Part shown: piece after piece, positions 1 through 5,841 of the stretch
Layout: each line of letters opens with the position of its first letter
Numbering within the stretch: the first letter of the stretch is position 1
Source: Verrucomicrobiales bacterium
GTDB taxonomy: Bacteria > Verrucomicrobiota > Verrucomicrobiia > Verrucomicrobiales > SKLO01
DNA length: 7,452 bases
Direction: 5' to 3'
NCBI GenBank assembly: GCA_007123195.1
Contig: SKLO01000173.1
Span: 1 to 7,452, forward strand
The notes under the pieces: generated by a model
Told to the model about the DNA's origin: nothing
What the model saw: only the letters and a program-made list of their open reading frames with translations
Databases searched by the model: none
Program-made: the position numbers and the translations under genes

Positions 1-59
1 CCATTGGTGTCTGTTCGCTCATTGGCCGGCTGTAAGATGGGCTGGACTTGGTCCGCCAT
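1..59 (-). CDS. Possible 5' end of a gene cut by the left window edge
   Basis: On the minus strand an ATG at 59-57 opens a frame that stays open to the edge and would encode 19 residues beginning MADQVQPILQPANERTD. Just upstream on that strand are purine-rich stretches (GGAGGT and GAAGG) that could serve as a ribosome binding site. It would be the next gene after the SNase-like gene in the same direction, with about 100 nt between them. Nineteen codons are far too few to recognise a family, and an open frame this short is common by chance in GC-rich DNA. The call rests only on start, upstream purines and orientation. Confidence 0.28.
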   Translation of the reverse strand, partial: MADQVQPILQPANERTDTN

Positions 60-159
60 TTGCCTTCGGCGACCTCCAATTCGTTCCGGGTCCGGCCATC
101 GCCTCCGGTTGTGGTATCATCTCCCGATTCAATCCGGCGGCGGCTGCCGTCGAGGGACA

Positions 160-918
160 CTAAAGATCGATCACCTCGCCGGGCAACGGGGTGACCCCGG
201 GCAGGGCGGGCAGCGGTTCGGCGGGGGTGGAGCCGGGTCGGGGACGTTGCGAGGGCGGCACCAACGGGGCTGGCTTGTCAGGATCCGGCGGCTGGCCGGG
301 ATCGGCAAGGTCGCTGCCGTCGGGGGCGCGACCGGACCAGATGCCGACGCGGTTGGCTCTGGCCTCGGCCTCCAACCGCCGCAACTGGCGGCGGACCCGC
401 TGCACCTCGCGGTCGTCGGCGTCCGGCAGTTCCACCAGGCCATGCGCCCGGGCCAGGCCGCGACGGACCAGCTCGCGCGTCAGGCATTGACCGGCGGGGT
501 TGGTCACCCAGCCCCAGTAACGCGGCCGGTCACTGGCGCCGCCGGCCCTGGTCTTGCGGGTCTCGACGCGCACGCCGTCGCGCATGAAGCGGGTCACAAA
601 TCCGGTCGCGGCCTCGCCCCACGCCAGCACCAGCTCCTCGTTGACGCCGAAATGTTCCGCCTGCTCGGCGTTCCGGTCGGGCATCCGGCGATCGGTCTCC
701 GGCGCGTCGGCGCCGTAGATGCGGATCACGTAGACGTGGCGGGTCGGCGCGCGCAGCCGGAAGCTGTCGCCATCGTAGTAGCCGTCGGCCTGCAGTTCAC
801 AGGGATCGTAGGTGATCCACTGGGCACCGGCCGGCATGGCCGCGGCGGCGAGCCAGAGCCAGATCGCGACTGCCGGCAGCCGGCGGCGGCGATCGACGGG
901 CGGGAAGCGCGCGGGCAT
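160..918 (-). CDS. Exported SNase-like (thermonuclease family) nuclease
   Basis: A 252-residue protein of the staphylococcal nuclease (SNase) fold, likely a secreted or periplasmic phosphodiesterase acting on nucleic acids. Residues 1-32 form a signal peptide: an RRRR-containing n-region, a hydrophobic stretch AVAIWLWLAAAA, and a cleavage site near AGA-QW. The SNase core runs from about 45 to 195. DGDS (49-52), Arg66 in VIRIYG, GADAPE with Asp71 and Glu74, and Arg133 in RPRYWGW match the Ca-binding and catalytic positions D21, R35, D40, E43 and R87 of the staphylococcal enzyme, so activity is plausible. ELVRRGLARAHG (139-150) is the conserved helix after the barrel. Cys40 and Cys144 are the only cysteines and could form a disulfide. 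From about 200 the tail is Pro-rich and probably disordered. I chose the ATG at 918 over an in-frame TTG two codons earlier. The gene lies 39 nt downstream of the SDR gene and is probably cotranscribed with it. The natural substrate is unknown. Confidence 0.88.
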   Translation of the reverse strand: MPARFPPVDRRRRLPAVAIWLWLAAAAMPAGAQWITYDPCELQADGYYDGDSFRLRAPTRHVYVIRIYGADAPETDRRMPDRNAEQAEHFGVNEELVLAWGEAATGFVTRFMRDGVRVETRKTRAGGASDRPRYWGWVTNPAGQCLTRELVRRGLARAHGLVELPDADDREVQRVRRQLRRLEAEARANRVGIWSGRAPDGSDLADPGQPPDPDKPAPLVPPSQRPRPGSTPAEPLPALPGVTPLPGEVIDL

Positions 919-957
919 GGGCAAAGCAGGGGGTGGGGAAGGTTGTGCGGCCCCTGG

Positions 958-1770
958 TCAGATCGTCATCGCGCTGTAACCGCCGTCGACCACCAGTTCG
1001 TGCCCGGTGATGAACGATCCGGCGGCGGGCGCCGCCAGCAGCAGGGTGGCGCCGATCAACTCGCGCGCCTCGCCGAAGCGGTCGGCCGGGGTGTGGCGCA
1101 TGATCGCGGCGACGCGGTCCTCGGTCAGCACCTTGCGATTCTGCTCAGCCGGGAAAAAACCCGGCACCAGGGTGTTGACGCGGATGCCGTGCGGCGCCCA
1201 TTCGCGCGCCAGATTCTTGCTCAGGTTGTGCACGGCGGCCTTGGTCATCGAGTAGGTGAACACGCGCGACAGCGGCAGCAGGCCGGACATCGAGCCGACA
1301 TTGATGATCGAGGCCGGGCGCTGCTGGTCGAGGAAATAGCGACCGAACACCTGGCAGGCGAAAACCACCGCCTTGCAATTGACGGCGAAGATGGCGTCGT
1401 ATTCGTCCTCGGGAATGTCGAGGAACGGGGTGGGGGAGTTGACCCCGGCGCCGTTGACCAGAATCCGGCAGCCGCCGGAGCGGTCGATCACCGCCTGCAG
1501 CAGCTCCTCCAGCGCCGGCTTGCGATTGACGTCGGCGGCGTGGAACCAGGCCTGGCCGCCCGCTGCGGCGATGCGCTCGAGCCGGGCCCCGGCCTTGTCC
1601 GAATTGCGGCCGACCAGCACCACCTCGGCGCCGGCTGCCGCCAGGCCTTCAGCCATGGCACCGCACAATTCGCCGGTGCCACCGATGACCACGGCGGTCT
1701 GGCCGCTGAGATCGAACAGTTGCGAGGGCGGCAGGGCCGTGGATGTGGATGCGGCGGTGGGATCGGACAT
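958..1770 (-). CDS. SDR-family NAD(P)-dependent oxidoreductase, possibly a sugar-acid (fructuronate) reductase
   Basis: A 270-residue classical short-chain dehydrogenase/reductase, near the usual 250-270, presumably cytosolic. The Rossmann nucleotide-binding loop is GGTGELCG (30-37), with Cys and Gly where many members have the GIG of TGxxxGIG. AADV (78-81) and NGAG (106-109) are the next cofactor-contact motifs. The catalytic tetrad is visible as Asn131, Ser160 (NVGSMSG), Tyr173 and Lys177 (YSMTK). The C-terminal part has RVNTLVPGFFPAEQNRKV and a typical SDR end, FITGHELVVDGGYSAM. The GGTGxLCG start and the PGFFPAEQNRKVLT segment recall SDR proteins annotated as D-mannonate oxidoreductase or fructuronate reductase, which would imply hexuronate catabolism. 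That substrate call comes from memory of the family, and no other hexuronate gene is in view. Alternatives are gluconate 5-dehydrogenase or an unassigned SDR. The ATG at 1770 lacks a clear Shine-Dalgarno sequence. The SNase-like gene follows after 39 nt. Confidence 0.9.
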   Translation of the reverse strand: MSDPTAASTSTALPPSQLFDLSGQTAVVIGGTGELCGAMAEGLAAAGAEVVLVGRNSDKAGARLERIAAAGGQAWFHAADVNRKPALEELLQAVIDRSGGCRILVNGAGVNSPTPFLDIPEDEYDAIFAVNCKAVVFACQVFGRYFLDQQRPASIINVGSMSGLLPLSRVFTYSMTKAAVHNLSKNLAREWAPHGIRVNTLVPGFFPAEQNRKVLTEDRVAAIMRHTPADRFGEARELIGATLLLAAPAAGSFITGHELVVDGGYSAMTI

Positions 1771-2005
1771 GGTGATGGCGGATGGCTATGGGCGGTCTCG
1801 GTTTGGTGATCAGAAGGTTCGCGGCAGACTGGGGTGCGGCGCCGCCCGTCGGGGTGGCGAGCGGTCGACGGCTGGCGTCGCAAGAACGCGCCTATTCTTC
1901 GCCGGACATGGCCGGCCAGGCAACCCGGTTATGGGCGGGATGGGGATGGGTCGGGGGTGAATGAAAGCCGGTGGCCCGTTTTGTCTTGCATTTCCCTGTG
2001 ATTCT
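1771..2005. other. Divergent intergenic region between the SDR and PEP-CTERM genes
   Basis: This spacer must carry the promoters for the leftward SDR gene and the rightward PEP-CTERM gene. I see no strong sigma-70 pair. The best leftward candidate is TTGCCT (1923-1918) and AAGAAT (1899-1894) with an 18-nt spacer. It overlaps the perfect 10-bp palindrome TGGCCGGCCA at 1909-1918. The last 40 bases are noticeably richer in A/T than the surroundings. No RNA gene or extra coding frame is convincing here. Confidence 0.4.
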
Positions 2006-2887
2006 ATGCTTAAGTCTTTCGTTGTGAACTTGAAACGCCCGTTACAAAGCCTTGTCCGCCCGGTCCTGTCCCTTTTGGTTCCGTTTGTCTGCCTGGTGGC
2101 CGCCGACTCCGGCCGGGCGGCCAACATTATGTGGGTAACCGATGACATTGCCTCCGACCAGACCATGGTGAATTACGTCAGCAGCCTTGGCTACAACGTC
2201 AACGTGCGTAACGACCTCACCGGCACCTTGTCGCCGGCCGACCTCAACGACCTCAACTCGGTGGCGCTGGTTATCGTCAGCCGCAACACCAGCAGCGGAA
2301 ACTACGGTGCCGCCCAGAGCCAGTGGAACACGCAGGTTTCGACCCCGCTGATTCTCGGCAGCCCCTACCTCGCTCGAACCGGGGGCAACAACGGCTGGAG
2401 CTGGATCGATGGAGGGGGGGTCCAGGCGAATTACAACGGCGACGTGCGGATCAATCCCGGCTTTGAAGCCGATCCCCTGTTCGGCGGAGTGACCATCACT
2501 GGCACAGGTTTCGGTGGTCAGCCAATCTTCAAATACTGGAATGGCGACAGGCTCGACATCGCTGAGGGCACCAGCACCGCCGGTCCCGACGGCGACATTC
2601 TTGGGGTGCGCAACAACGCCACCTTCCCGCGGACGATCATCGCGCAATTCAACGCCGGCGACGAAGTCGGCGGCGGTGACATCCTTGCTGGCGATCGATT
2701 GTTTCTCGCGCTGCCGGGCACGCCCGGCAATCCCGGCACCTTCGCCGACCTGAACCAGAACGGCCAGATTCTGCTGGCCAATGCGATCGGCCTGATGATC
2801 CCTGAACCGGGGCGCGCCGTGCTCGCCGCGCTCGGCCTGTTTGCGTTGCTGGCACCCCGCCGCCGCCCCGGCTGCTTCCGATCCTGA
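2006..2887 (+). CDS. Exported PEP-CTERM protein with a GATase-1-like alpha/beta domain
   Basis: A 293-residue secreted or surface protein of unknown function. The N-terminus is a signal peptide with a basic n-region (KSFVVNLKRP), hydrophobic core VLSLLVPFVCLVAA and likely cleavage near GRA-AN. The mature part opens with a strand (NIMWVTDD), a helix (DQTMVNYVSSLGY) and a strand (NVNVRND). ALVIVSRNTSSGNY, TPLILGSPYLA and, late, GDRLFLALPG follow. This order resembles exported class-I-glutamine-amidotransferase-like domains, in which a residue stretch after SSG leads to a second strand; I see no Cys-His-Glu triad. The C-terminus is a PEP-CTERM sorting signal: PEP at 266-268, hydrophobic segment AVLAALGLFALLA, then Arg-Arg-Arg. 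Such proteins are processed by an exosortase, which is not encoded here. An in-frame ATG at 1961 would add 15 residues; I prefer 2006 because it gives a better signal peptide, though neither start has a clear ribosome binding site. The gene stands alone between divergent and convergent neighbours. Confidence 0.8.
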   Translation: MLKSFVVNLKRPLQSLVRPVLSLLVPFVCLVAADSGRAANIMWVTDDIASDQTMVNYVSSLGYNVNVRNDLTGTLSPADLNDLNSVALVIVSRNTSSGNYGAAQSQWNTQVSTPLILGSPYLARTGGNNGWSWIDGGGVQANYNGDVRINPGFEADPLFGGVTITGTGFGGQPIFKYWNGDRLDIAEGTSTAGPDGDILGVRNNATFPRTIIAQFNAGDEVGGGDILAGDRLFLALPGTPGNPGTFADLNQNGQILLANAIGLMIPEPGRAVLAALGLFALLAPRRRPGCFRS

Positions 2888-3135
2888 GCCAACAGACGAC
2901 TGCTCCGCCTCACCCCGGCCTCGCGAGCGCCACCCCCGTAGGGCGGGCCTCCGACCCGCCTTGGGTGCGGGTCGTTCGTTCCTTGCGGCTGCTTCCTTCG
3001 CGGCTCCTTTCGCCCACTGCGAATGAACCCTGAGCGTGGTCCCGGCACCAACGCACCCGCAGCACGCACAGGGAGTTCGAATAACGCCAATTCAACCTAC
3101 AGGGCTACCGCCGGTTTGCGGTCCGTGGTCGGTGG
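2888..3135. other. Convergent intergenic region, no gene seen
   Basis: This spacer lies between the 3' ends of the PEP-CTERM gene and the lipoprotein gene. It contains the overlapping hairpins at 2942-2974, described separately. A second near-repeat follows, with CCTTGCGGCT at about 2980 and CCTTCGCGGCT at about 2996. A weak 5-bp stem ACCGC/GCGGT (3107-3122) sits next to the lipoprotein stop. Short frames exist on both strands, but none has a convincing start or a recognisable product. No poly-T tract marks a classical intrinsic terminator for either gene. Confidence 0.55.
2942..2974. repeat. Overlapping inverted repeats (REP-like palindrome)
   Basis: Two mutually exclusive stems share one arm. 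GGCGGG (2942-2947) pairs with CCCGCC (2955-2960) across a 7-nt loop. CGACCCGC (2952-2959) pairs perfectly with GCGGGTCG (2967-2974) across a 7-nt loop. The element sits about 55 nt after the PEP-CTERM stop in a convergent spacer, the usual place for REP-type palindromes or factor-assisted terminators. The string GTAGGGCGGGCCTCCGACCC looks like a dispersed repeat I associate with verrucomicrobial genomes, but copy number cannot be judged from one window. Confidence 0.55.
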
Positions 3136-3696
3136 CTACCCGAACCTGGCCGCCAAGGCGCTCTCGGCGTGCTCGCGGGCGCGGTGGCGGAGTTGCTCCG
3201 ACTGCTGCCGCCACCACTGGCGCACAGATTCCAGCTGCGGGCCGGAAAGGTCCTCATCAATCCCGTCCGGCCCGGGCTTGAGCACCACGATCAGCCGCCA
3301 GTTGTAGGCGCCGCTGCTGCCGAGGCTGAACTCGACCCGCTGCGGTGTCAGCCCGAAACCCGATGCCTCCTGCTGCCAGGCGAGGTGCAGTTGACGCTGG
3401 GAGTCGATCAGGAACTGCCCCCACTCCGGCTCCAGCGCGGCGCGATCGACCGGTTCCAGCGCGGCGATCATGCTGGCGGAATCGGTCCACAACACACGCC
3501 CTTGCTGTGAGCCTTGTGGGTCCGGGTCGGGCAACCCGGATTCGGGATCGGCGCCGCCGCAACCGACGATCGCCCCTGTCATGGCGACGGCCATCCATAC
3601 GAACGCTGATCCCCACCCGCAGCGGATGGCACGGACGGCGCGGCCGGCGGACCGCCGCGAGATCGTTCCGCGGGCGCTGGCGGGTCGACGGTTCAT
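3136..3696 (-). CDS. Small putative lipoprotein of unknown function
   Basis: A 186-residue protein from the ATG at 3696. An Arg-rich N-terminus is followed by a hydrophobic stretch (AFVWMAVAMTGAIVG) and a lipobox-like IVGC with the candidate lipidated Cys at 46, so it is probably anchored in a membrane facing the periplasm. The mature part has a short Asp/Pro-rich linker (PESGLPDPDP) and then about 120 residues. These include WTDSASMIAALEPVDRAAL, a strand-like segment NWRLIVVLKPGPDG, and a Gln/Arg/Glu-rich helical end (VRQWWRQQSEQLRHRAREH). I do not recognise a family. Its ATG overlaps the trpC stop as ATGA, so it is very likely translated by coupling to trpC. Internal ATGs at residues 35 and 39 would give a shorter, more normal lipoprotein signal peptide, but the overlap favours 3696. 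Expression is likely; function is open. Confidence 0.68.
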   Translation of the reverse strand: MNRRPASARGTISRRSAGRAVRAIRCGWGSAFVWMAVAMTGAIVGCGGADPESGLPDPDPQGSQQGRVLWTDSASMIAALEPVDRAALEPEWGQFLIDSQRQLHLAWQQEASGFGLTPQRVEFSLGSSGAYNWRLIVVLKPGPDGIDEDLSGPQLESVRQWWRQQSEQLRHRAREHAESALAARFG

Positions 3697-4556
3697 CCCG
3701 GCACCGGGCCGGATCCGGTGGCCAATGAGGGTCGGCGACCGTGGCCCGAGTCGTCATTTTCCCCGTCGTCGTCGGCCGGGATCGGGGCCATCAGTTCGGC
3801 CACGGTGGTGTGGATGTCGTCGCACCGCATCAGTGTCTCGCCCACCAGCAGAGCCTGGGCTCCGGTGGCGGCGAGTCGGGCGGCGTCGGCACTGTCGCGA
3901 ATGCCGCTTTCCGAAACCACGACCAGATCCTCCGGCACCTGTTCGCTGAGCACCTCGGTGGTTGCCAGATCGACCTTGAACGACTTCAAGTTGCGGTTGT
4001 TGATGCCGATCAGGCGGGCGTCGGTGGCGAGGGCGCGGTCGAGTTCCGCCAGGTCGTGCACCTCCACCAGCACCTCCAGTTGGACCCCGGCGGCGGTGGC
4101 GAGCAGGTGTTTCAGCTGGTTCTGCTCCAGCGCGGCGACGATCAGCAGGATGGCGTCGGCGCCGGCGACCACGGCCTCGTAGATCTGGCTGTCGTCGATG
4201 ATGAAATCCTTTCTCAGCACCGGCACCGTTACCGCCTGGCGGATGCGGGTCAGGTAATCGAGCCGGCCCTGGAAATAGACTTCGTCGGTCAGGACCGAGA
4301 TGGCGCTGGCGCCCGCATCGGCGTAGGCGCGGGCGATGCGGACGGGGTCGAAGTCCGGTGCGATCACGCCGGCGGAGGGCGAGGCCTTCTTGACTTCGGC
4401 GATCAGGCCGAGCCGGCCTTCGTCGACGGTGAGGGCGCGCTCGAGCGATCTGAAGTCGTCGCGCAACAACGCGGCGGCCTTCAGCTTGTCGGCGCGCGGA
4501 CGCAGGGCGCGCACCTCCTCGCGCTTGGTTTCCAGGATGCGATCCAGTTGATTCAT
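3693..4556 (-). CDS. trpC: Indole-3-glycerol phosphate synthase
   Basis: A 287-residue cytosolic TIM-barrel enzyme that converts 1-(2-carboxyphenylamino)-1-deoxyribulose 5-phosphate to indole-3-glycerol phosphate, releasing CO2 and water, in tryptophan synthesis. The N-terminal LDRILETKREEV is the usual opening helix. Active-site motifs are all present: EVKKASPS (54-61, Glu54, Lys56, Ser59), LRKDFI with Lys116, LVEVHD with Glu165, INNRNL with Asn186, SESGI with Glu216 and Ser217, and the phosphate-binding LLVGE (237-240). The family is normally about 255-265 residues, so the final 27 or so (ADDDGENDD, then a Gly/Pro-rich end) are extra and look disordered. I chose the ATG at 4556, which places the conserved helix at the N-terminus. 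An in-frame ATG at 4571 would add MVSGL. No other trp gene is in the window; the only partner is the overlapping lipoprotein gene. Confidence 0.96.
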   Translation of the reverse strand: MNQLDRILETKREEVRALRPRADKLKAAALLRDDFRSLERALTVDEGRLGLIAEVKKASPSAGVIAPDFDPVRIARAYADAGASAISVLTDEVYFQGRLDYLTRIRQAVTVPVLRKDFIIDDSQIYEAVVAGADAILLIVAALEQNQLKHLLATAAGVQLEVLVEVHDLAELDRALATDARLIGINNRNLKSFKVDLATTEVLSEQVPEDLVVVSESGIRDSADAARLAATGAQALLVGETLMRCDDIHTTVAELMAPIPADDDGENDDSGHGRRPSLATGSGPVPG

Positions 4557-4572
4557 GAGGCCGGACACCATT

Positions 4573-4592
4573 CCCCGGCCCGCGCGCCGGGG
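4573..4592. other. 7-bp hairpin just upstream of trpC
   Basis: CCCCGGC (4573-4579) and GCCGGGG (4586-4592) form a perfect 7-bp stem with a 6-nt loop. On the trpC strand it would lie in the 5' leader, 16 nt before the chosen start at 4556. It might affect ribosome access, but there is no Trp-rich leader peptide or poly-U tract to suggest classic attenuation. Confidence 0.4.
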
Positions 4593-4676
4593 GCAACCGG
4601 AGATTTGCCGACGGCAGGCGCGTCCGCCGCAGGTTTCGGGCCCGGGTGGCGGTGAAAAGACGGCATGATTTTTTTC

Positions 4677-4704
4677 TTGCCCGCCTTGAGGACCCGGTTA
4701 TTTT
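4677..4704 (+). promoter_or_regulatory. Putative promoter of the tRNA-Gly gene
   Basis: TTGCCC (4677-4682) and TATTTT (4699-4704) resemble -35 and -10 boxes, each with four of six consensus bases, separated by 16 nt. The bases after the -10 box (AGGGACCGC) are GC-rich, a discriminator type known from stringently controlled stable-RNA promoters. A transcript starting near 4711 would carry a leader of about 20 nt before the mature tRNA. The position fits; the match is only fair. Confidence 0.45.
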
Positions 4705-4712
4705 AGGGACCG

Positions 4713-4726
4713 CAACCGAACGGTTG
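4713..4726. other. 14-nt palindrome in the tRNA leader
   Basis: CAACCGAACGGTTG is a perfect 6-bp inverted repeat around a central AA. It lies between the putative -10 box and the tRNA 5' end at 4732. It could be an operator half-site pair, or a small leader stem removed by RNase P. The sequence alone does not decide between them. Confidence 0.4.
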
Positions 4727-4731
4727 TGATC

Positions 4732-4806
4732 GCGGGTGTAGCTCAGTGGTAGAGCACTTCCTTGCCAAGGAAGATGTCGCGCGTTCGAATCGCGTCACCC
4801 GCTCCA
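4732..4806 (+). tRNA. tRNA-Gly (anticodon GCC), CCA encoded
   Basis: The cloverleaf folds completely. The acceptor stem GCGGGTG (4732-4738) pairs with CACCCGC (4796-4802). The D arm is GCTC-AGTGGTA-GAGC. The anticodon stem CTTCC/GGAAG (4757-4761 and 4769-4773) encloses the loop TTGCCAA, giving anticodon GCC at 4764-4766, which reads GGC and GGU glycine codons. The T stem GCGCG/CGCGT, with one G-U pair, holds the loop TTCGAAT (4784-4790). The discriminator is T4803, as usual for bacterial tRNA-Gly, and CCA is encoded at 4804-4806. The mature gene is 75 nt with CCA. Confidence 0.98.
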
Positions 4807-4831
4807 CTCCCCCCATGAAGCAAGGGGGGAG
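4807..4831 (+). other. Perfect 8-bp hairpin immediately 3' of the tRNA CCA
   Basis: CTCCCCCC (4807-4814) and GGGGGGAG (4824-4831) form a perfect 8-bp stem with a 9-nt loop, starting at the base right after the encoded CCA. It has no T tract of its own, so it is probably a trailer structure affecting 3' processing rather than the terminator, which follows 12 nt later. Confidence 0.55.
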
Positions 4832-4843
4832 AACCCAACCCAC

Positions 4844-4869
4844 CCGCCGCCGGTCGCGGCGGTTTTTTT
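4844..4869 (+). terminator. Intrinsic terminator of the tRNA-Gly transcript
   Basis: CCGCCGC (4844-4850), loop CGGTC and GCGGCGG (4856-4862) form a perfect 7-bp GC stem followed directly by seven T residues (4863-4869). This is a textbook rho-independent terminator on the plus strand. It separates the tRNA from prmA, whose start codon lies 80 nt further on, so prmA needs its own promoter or read-through. Confidence 0.9.
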
Positions 4870-4949
4870 GTGTCTTGAAACCGCCACCCCGAGCCTGTCA
4901 CCGTGAGGGCACTGCTGCCGGCGACAGCGACGGCGCCCGGGGTTGGCTG

Positions 4950-5816
4950 GTGTGGTCGCGCCAGGTGGAGACGGGGCGCGAGGAGGACTGGTTGGAACGG
5001 CTGGCGGCAGCTGGCTTCGGGTCGGCGCTGGCGCTGGCGGAGCCGGGACGGGCCACCGTGCGGCTGGAGTTGTGGCTGGAGGACGACGCCGCCGGGCGGT
5101 TGGTCAGGGATCGATGGGCGCAGGAGTGGGGGGGCGAGTTCGGCGGGCGCTGGCGGTCGGTGCCCGACTGTGACTGGGTCGCCGCGAATTCGCGGCCGCG
5201 GCCGCCGTTGAAGATCCGCGACCAACTGGTGATTCTGGATCGCGCGGATCCCGTGGCGCGGGCGGGGGCGGAGGCGCGCGGCCGCAAGGTGCTGGTGGTG
5301 CCGGCCGGCATGGCGTTCGGCACGGGGGACCACGCCACGACCTCCACGGTTCTTCGGTGGCTGGCGGACGAGGCGGTGGTGCGGCGCGCGACCGGCACGC
5401 CGGGTTGGAGTTTTCTCGACATCGGCTGCGGCACCGGAATCCTGGCGCTGGCGGCGGCGGCGCTCGGCGCGGCCCGGGTGGAGGGCTTTGACTTCGATCC
5501 GGTGGCGGTGGCGATTGCCCGGGACAACGCGGCGGCCAACGGCATCGACGGGGTGCGCCTTGGCTGCTGCGACCTGTTGCAATGGAGCGGCGAGCGGGAG
5601 GGTGGCTGGGACGTGGTGGCGGCCAACGTTTACGGGCCGGTGCTGGTGCAGGCGATGCCGCAACTGGCGACGGCGGCGGGCGGAATCTTGTTGCTGTCCG
5701 GCATTCTCGACAGCCAGCGCGACGCGGTGGTGGCGGCCGCCACCACAGCCGGGTTGCGGATTGACCGGGAGCAGGGCAAGGGCAAGTGGGTCACCCTGGC
5801 GGCGCGTCCAGGGTGA
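4950..5816 (+). CDS. prmA: Ribosomal protein L11 methyltransferase
   Basis: A 288-residue cytosolic SAM-dependent enzyme that, by family, trimethylates several amino groups of ribosomal protein L11. The N-terminal part (1-75) is the substrate-recognition region. The central linker is followed by AFGTGDHATTS (122-132), a PrmA hallmark corresponding to AFGTGTHPTTS in E. coli. The SAM-binding core has LDIGCGTG (156-163) and the acidic strand end FDFDP (180-184). ANVYGP (225-230) stands where E. coli has ANILAGP, so the usual Ile is Val. LLLSGIL (247-253) is the late conserved strand. I chose the GTG at 4950, with GGGG eight nt upstream, because it gives MWSRQVETG, a normal PrmA start, and a normal length of about 290. 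The frame remains open further upstream, but that part runs through the tRNA and its terminator and is not coding. Confidence 0.93.
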   Translation: MWSRQVETGREEDWLERLAAAGFGSALALAEPGRATVRLELWLEDDAAGRLVRDRWAQEWGGEFGGRWRSVPDCDWVAANSRPRPPLKIRDQLVILDRADPVARAGAEARGRKVLVVPAGMAFGTGDHATTSTVLRWLADEAVVRRATGTPGWSFLDIGCGTGILALAAAALGAARVEGFDFDPVAVAIARDNAAANGIDGVRLGCCDLLQWSGEREGGWDVVAANVYGPVLVQAMPQLATAAGGILLLSGILDSQRDAVVAAATTAGLRIDREQGKGKWVTLAARPG

Positions 5817-5841
5817 GCCGGGGTGGGGGAGCAGGGCTCCG

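Noticed and set aside
67..165. 33-codon minus-strand frame starting MIPQPEAMAG
   Set aside because: It lies downstream of the SNase gene, has its purine-rich stretch too close to the ATG, and shows no recognisable product. The alternative start at 59 is slightly better placed.
4..1809. Very long open frame (601 codons) on the plus strand
   Set aside because: It lies opposite the SNase-like and SDR genes, both with clear motifs on the minus strand. Its translation is Gly/Arg/Ala-rich with no recognisable domain, as expected for the antisense frame of GC-rich genes.
1981..2010. TTGTCT and TATGCT with an 18-nt spacer as a promoter for the PEP-CTERM gene
   Set aside because: Each box has only four consensus bases, and transcription would start after the preferred ATG at 2006, leaving no suitable start codon ahead of the signal peptide except a GTG at 2024 without a ribosome binding site.
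3741..4655. 304-codon plus-strand frame across trpC
   Set aside because: It is antisense to a confidently identified trpC, has low-complexity Gly/Asp/Val composition and no family signature.
4746..4949. Upstream extension of prmA to an ATG inside the tRNA
   Set aside because: It would make the coding region include most of tRNA-Gly and its terminator. The GTG at 4950 gives the normal PrmA length and start.
4743..5663. 306-codon minus-strand frame across prmA and the tRNA
   Set aside because: It runs through a tRNA and an intrinsic terminator and is antisense to prmA. The product is a Pro/Arg/His-rich artefact.
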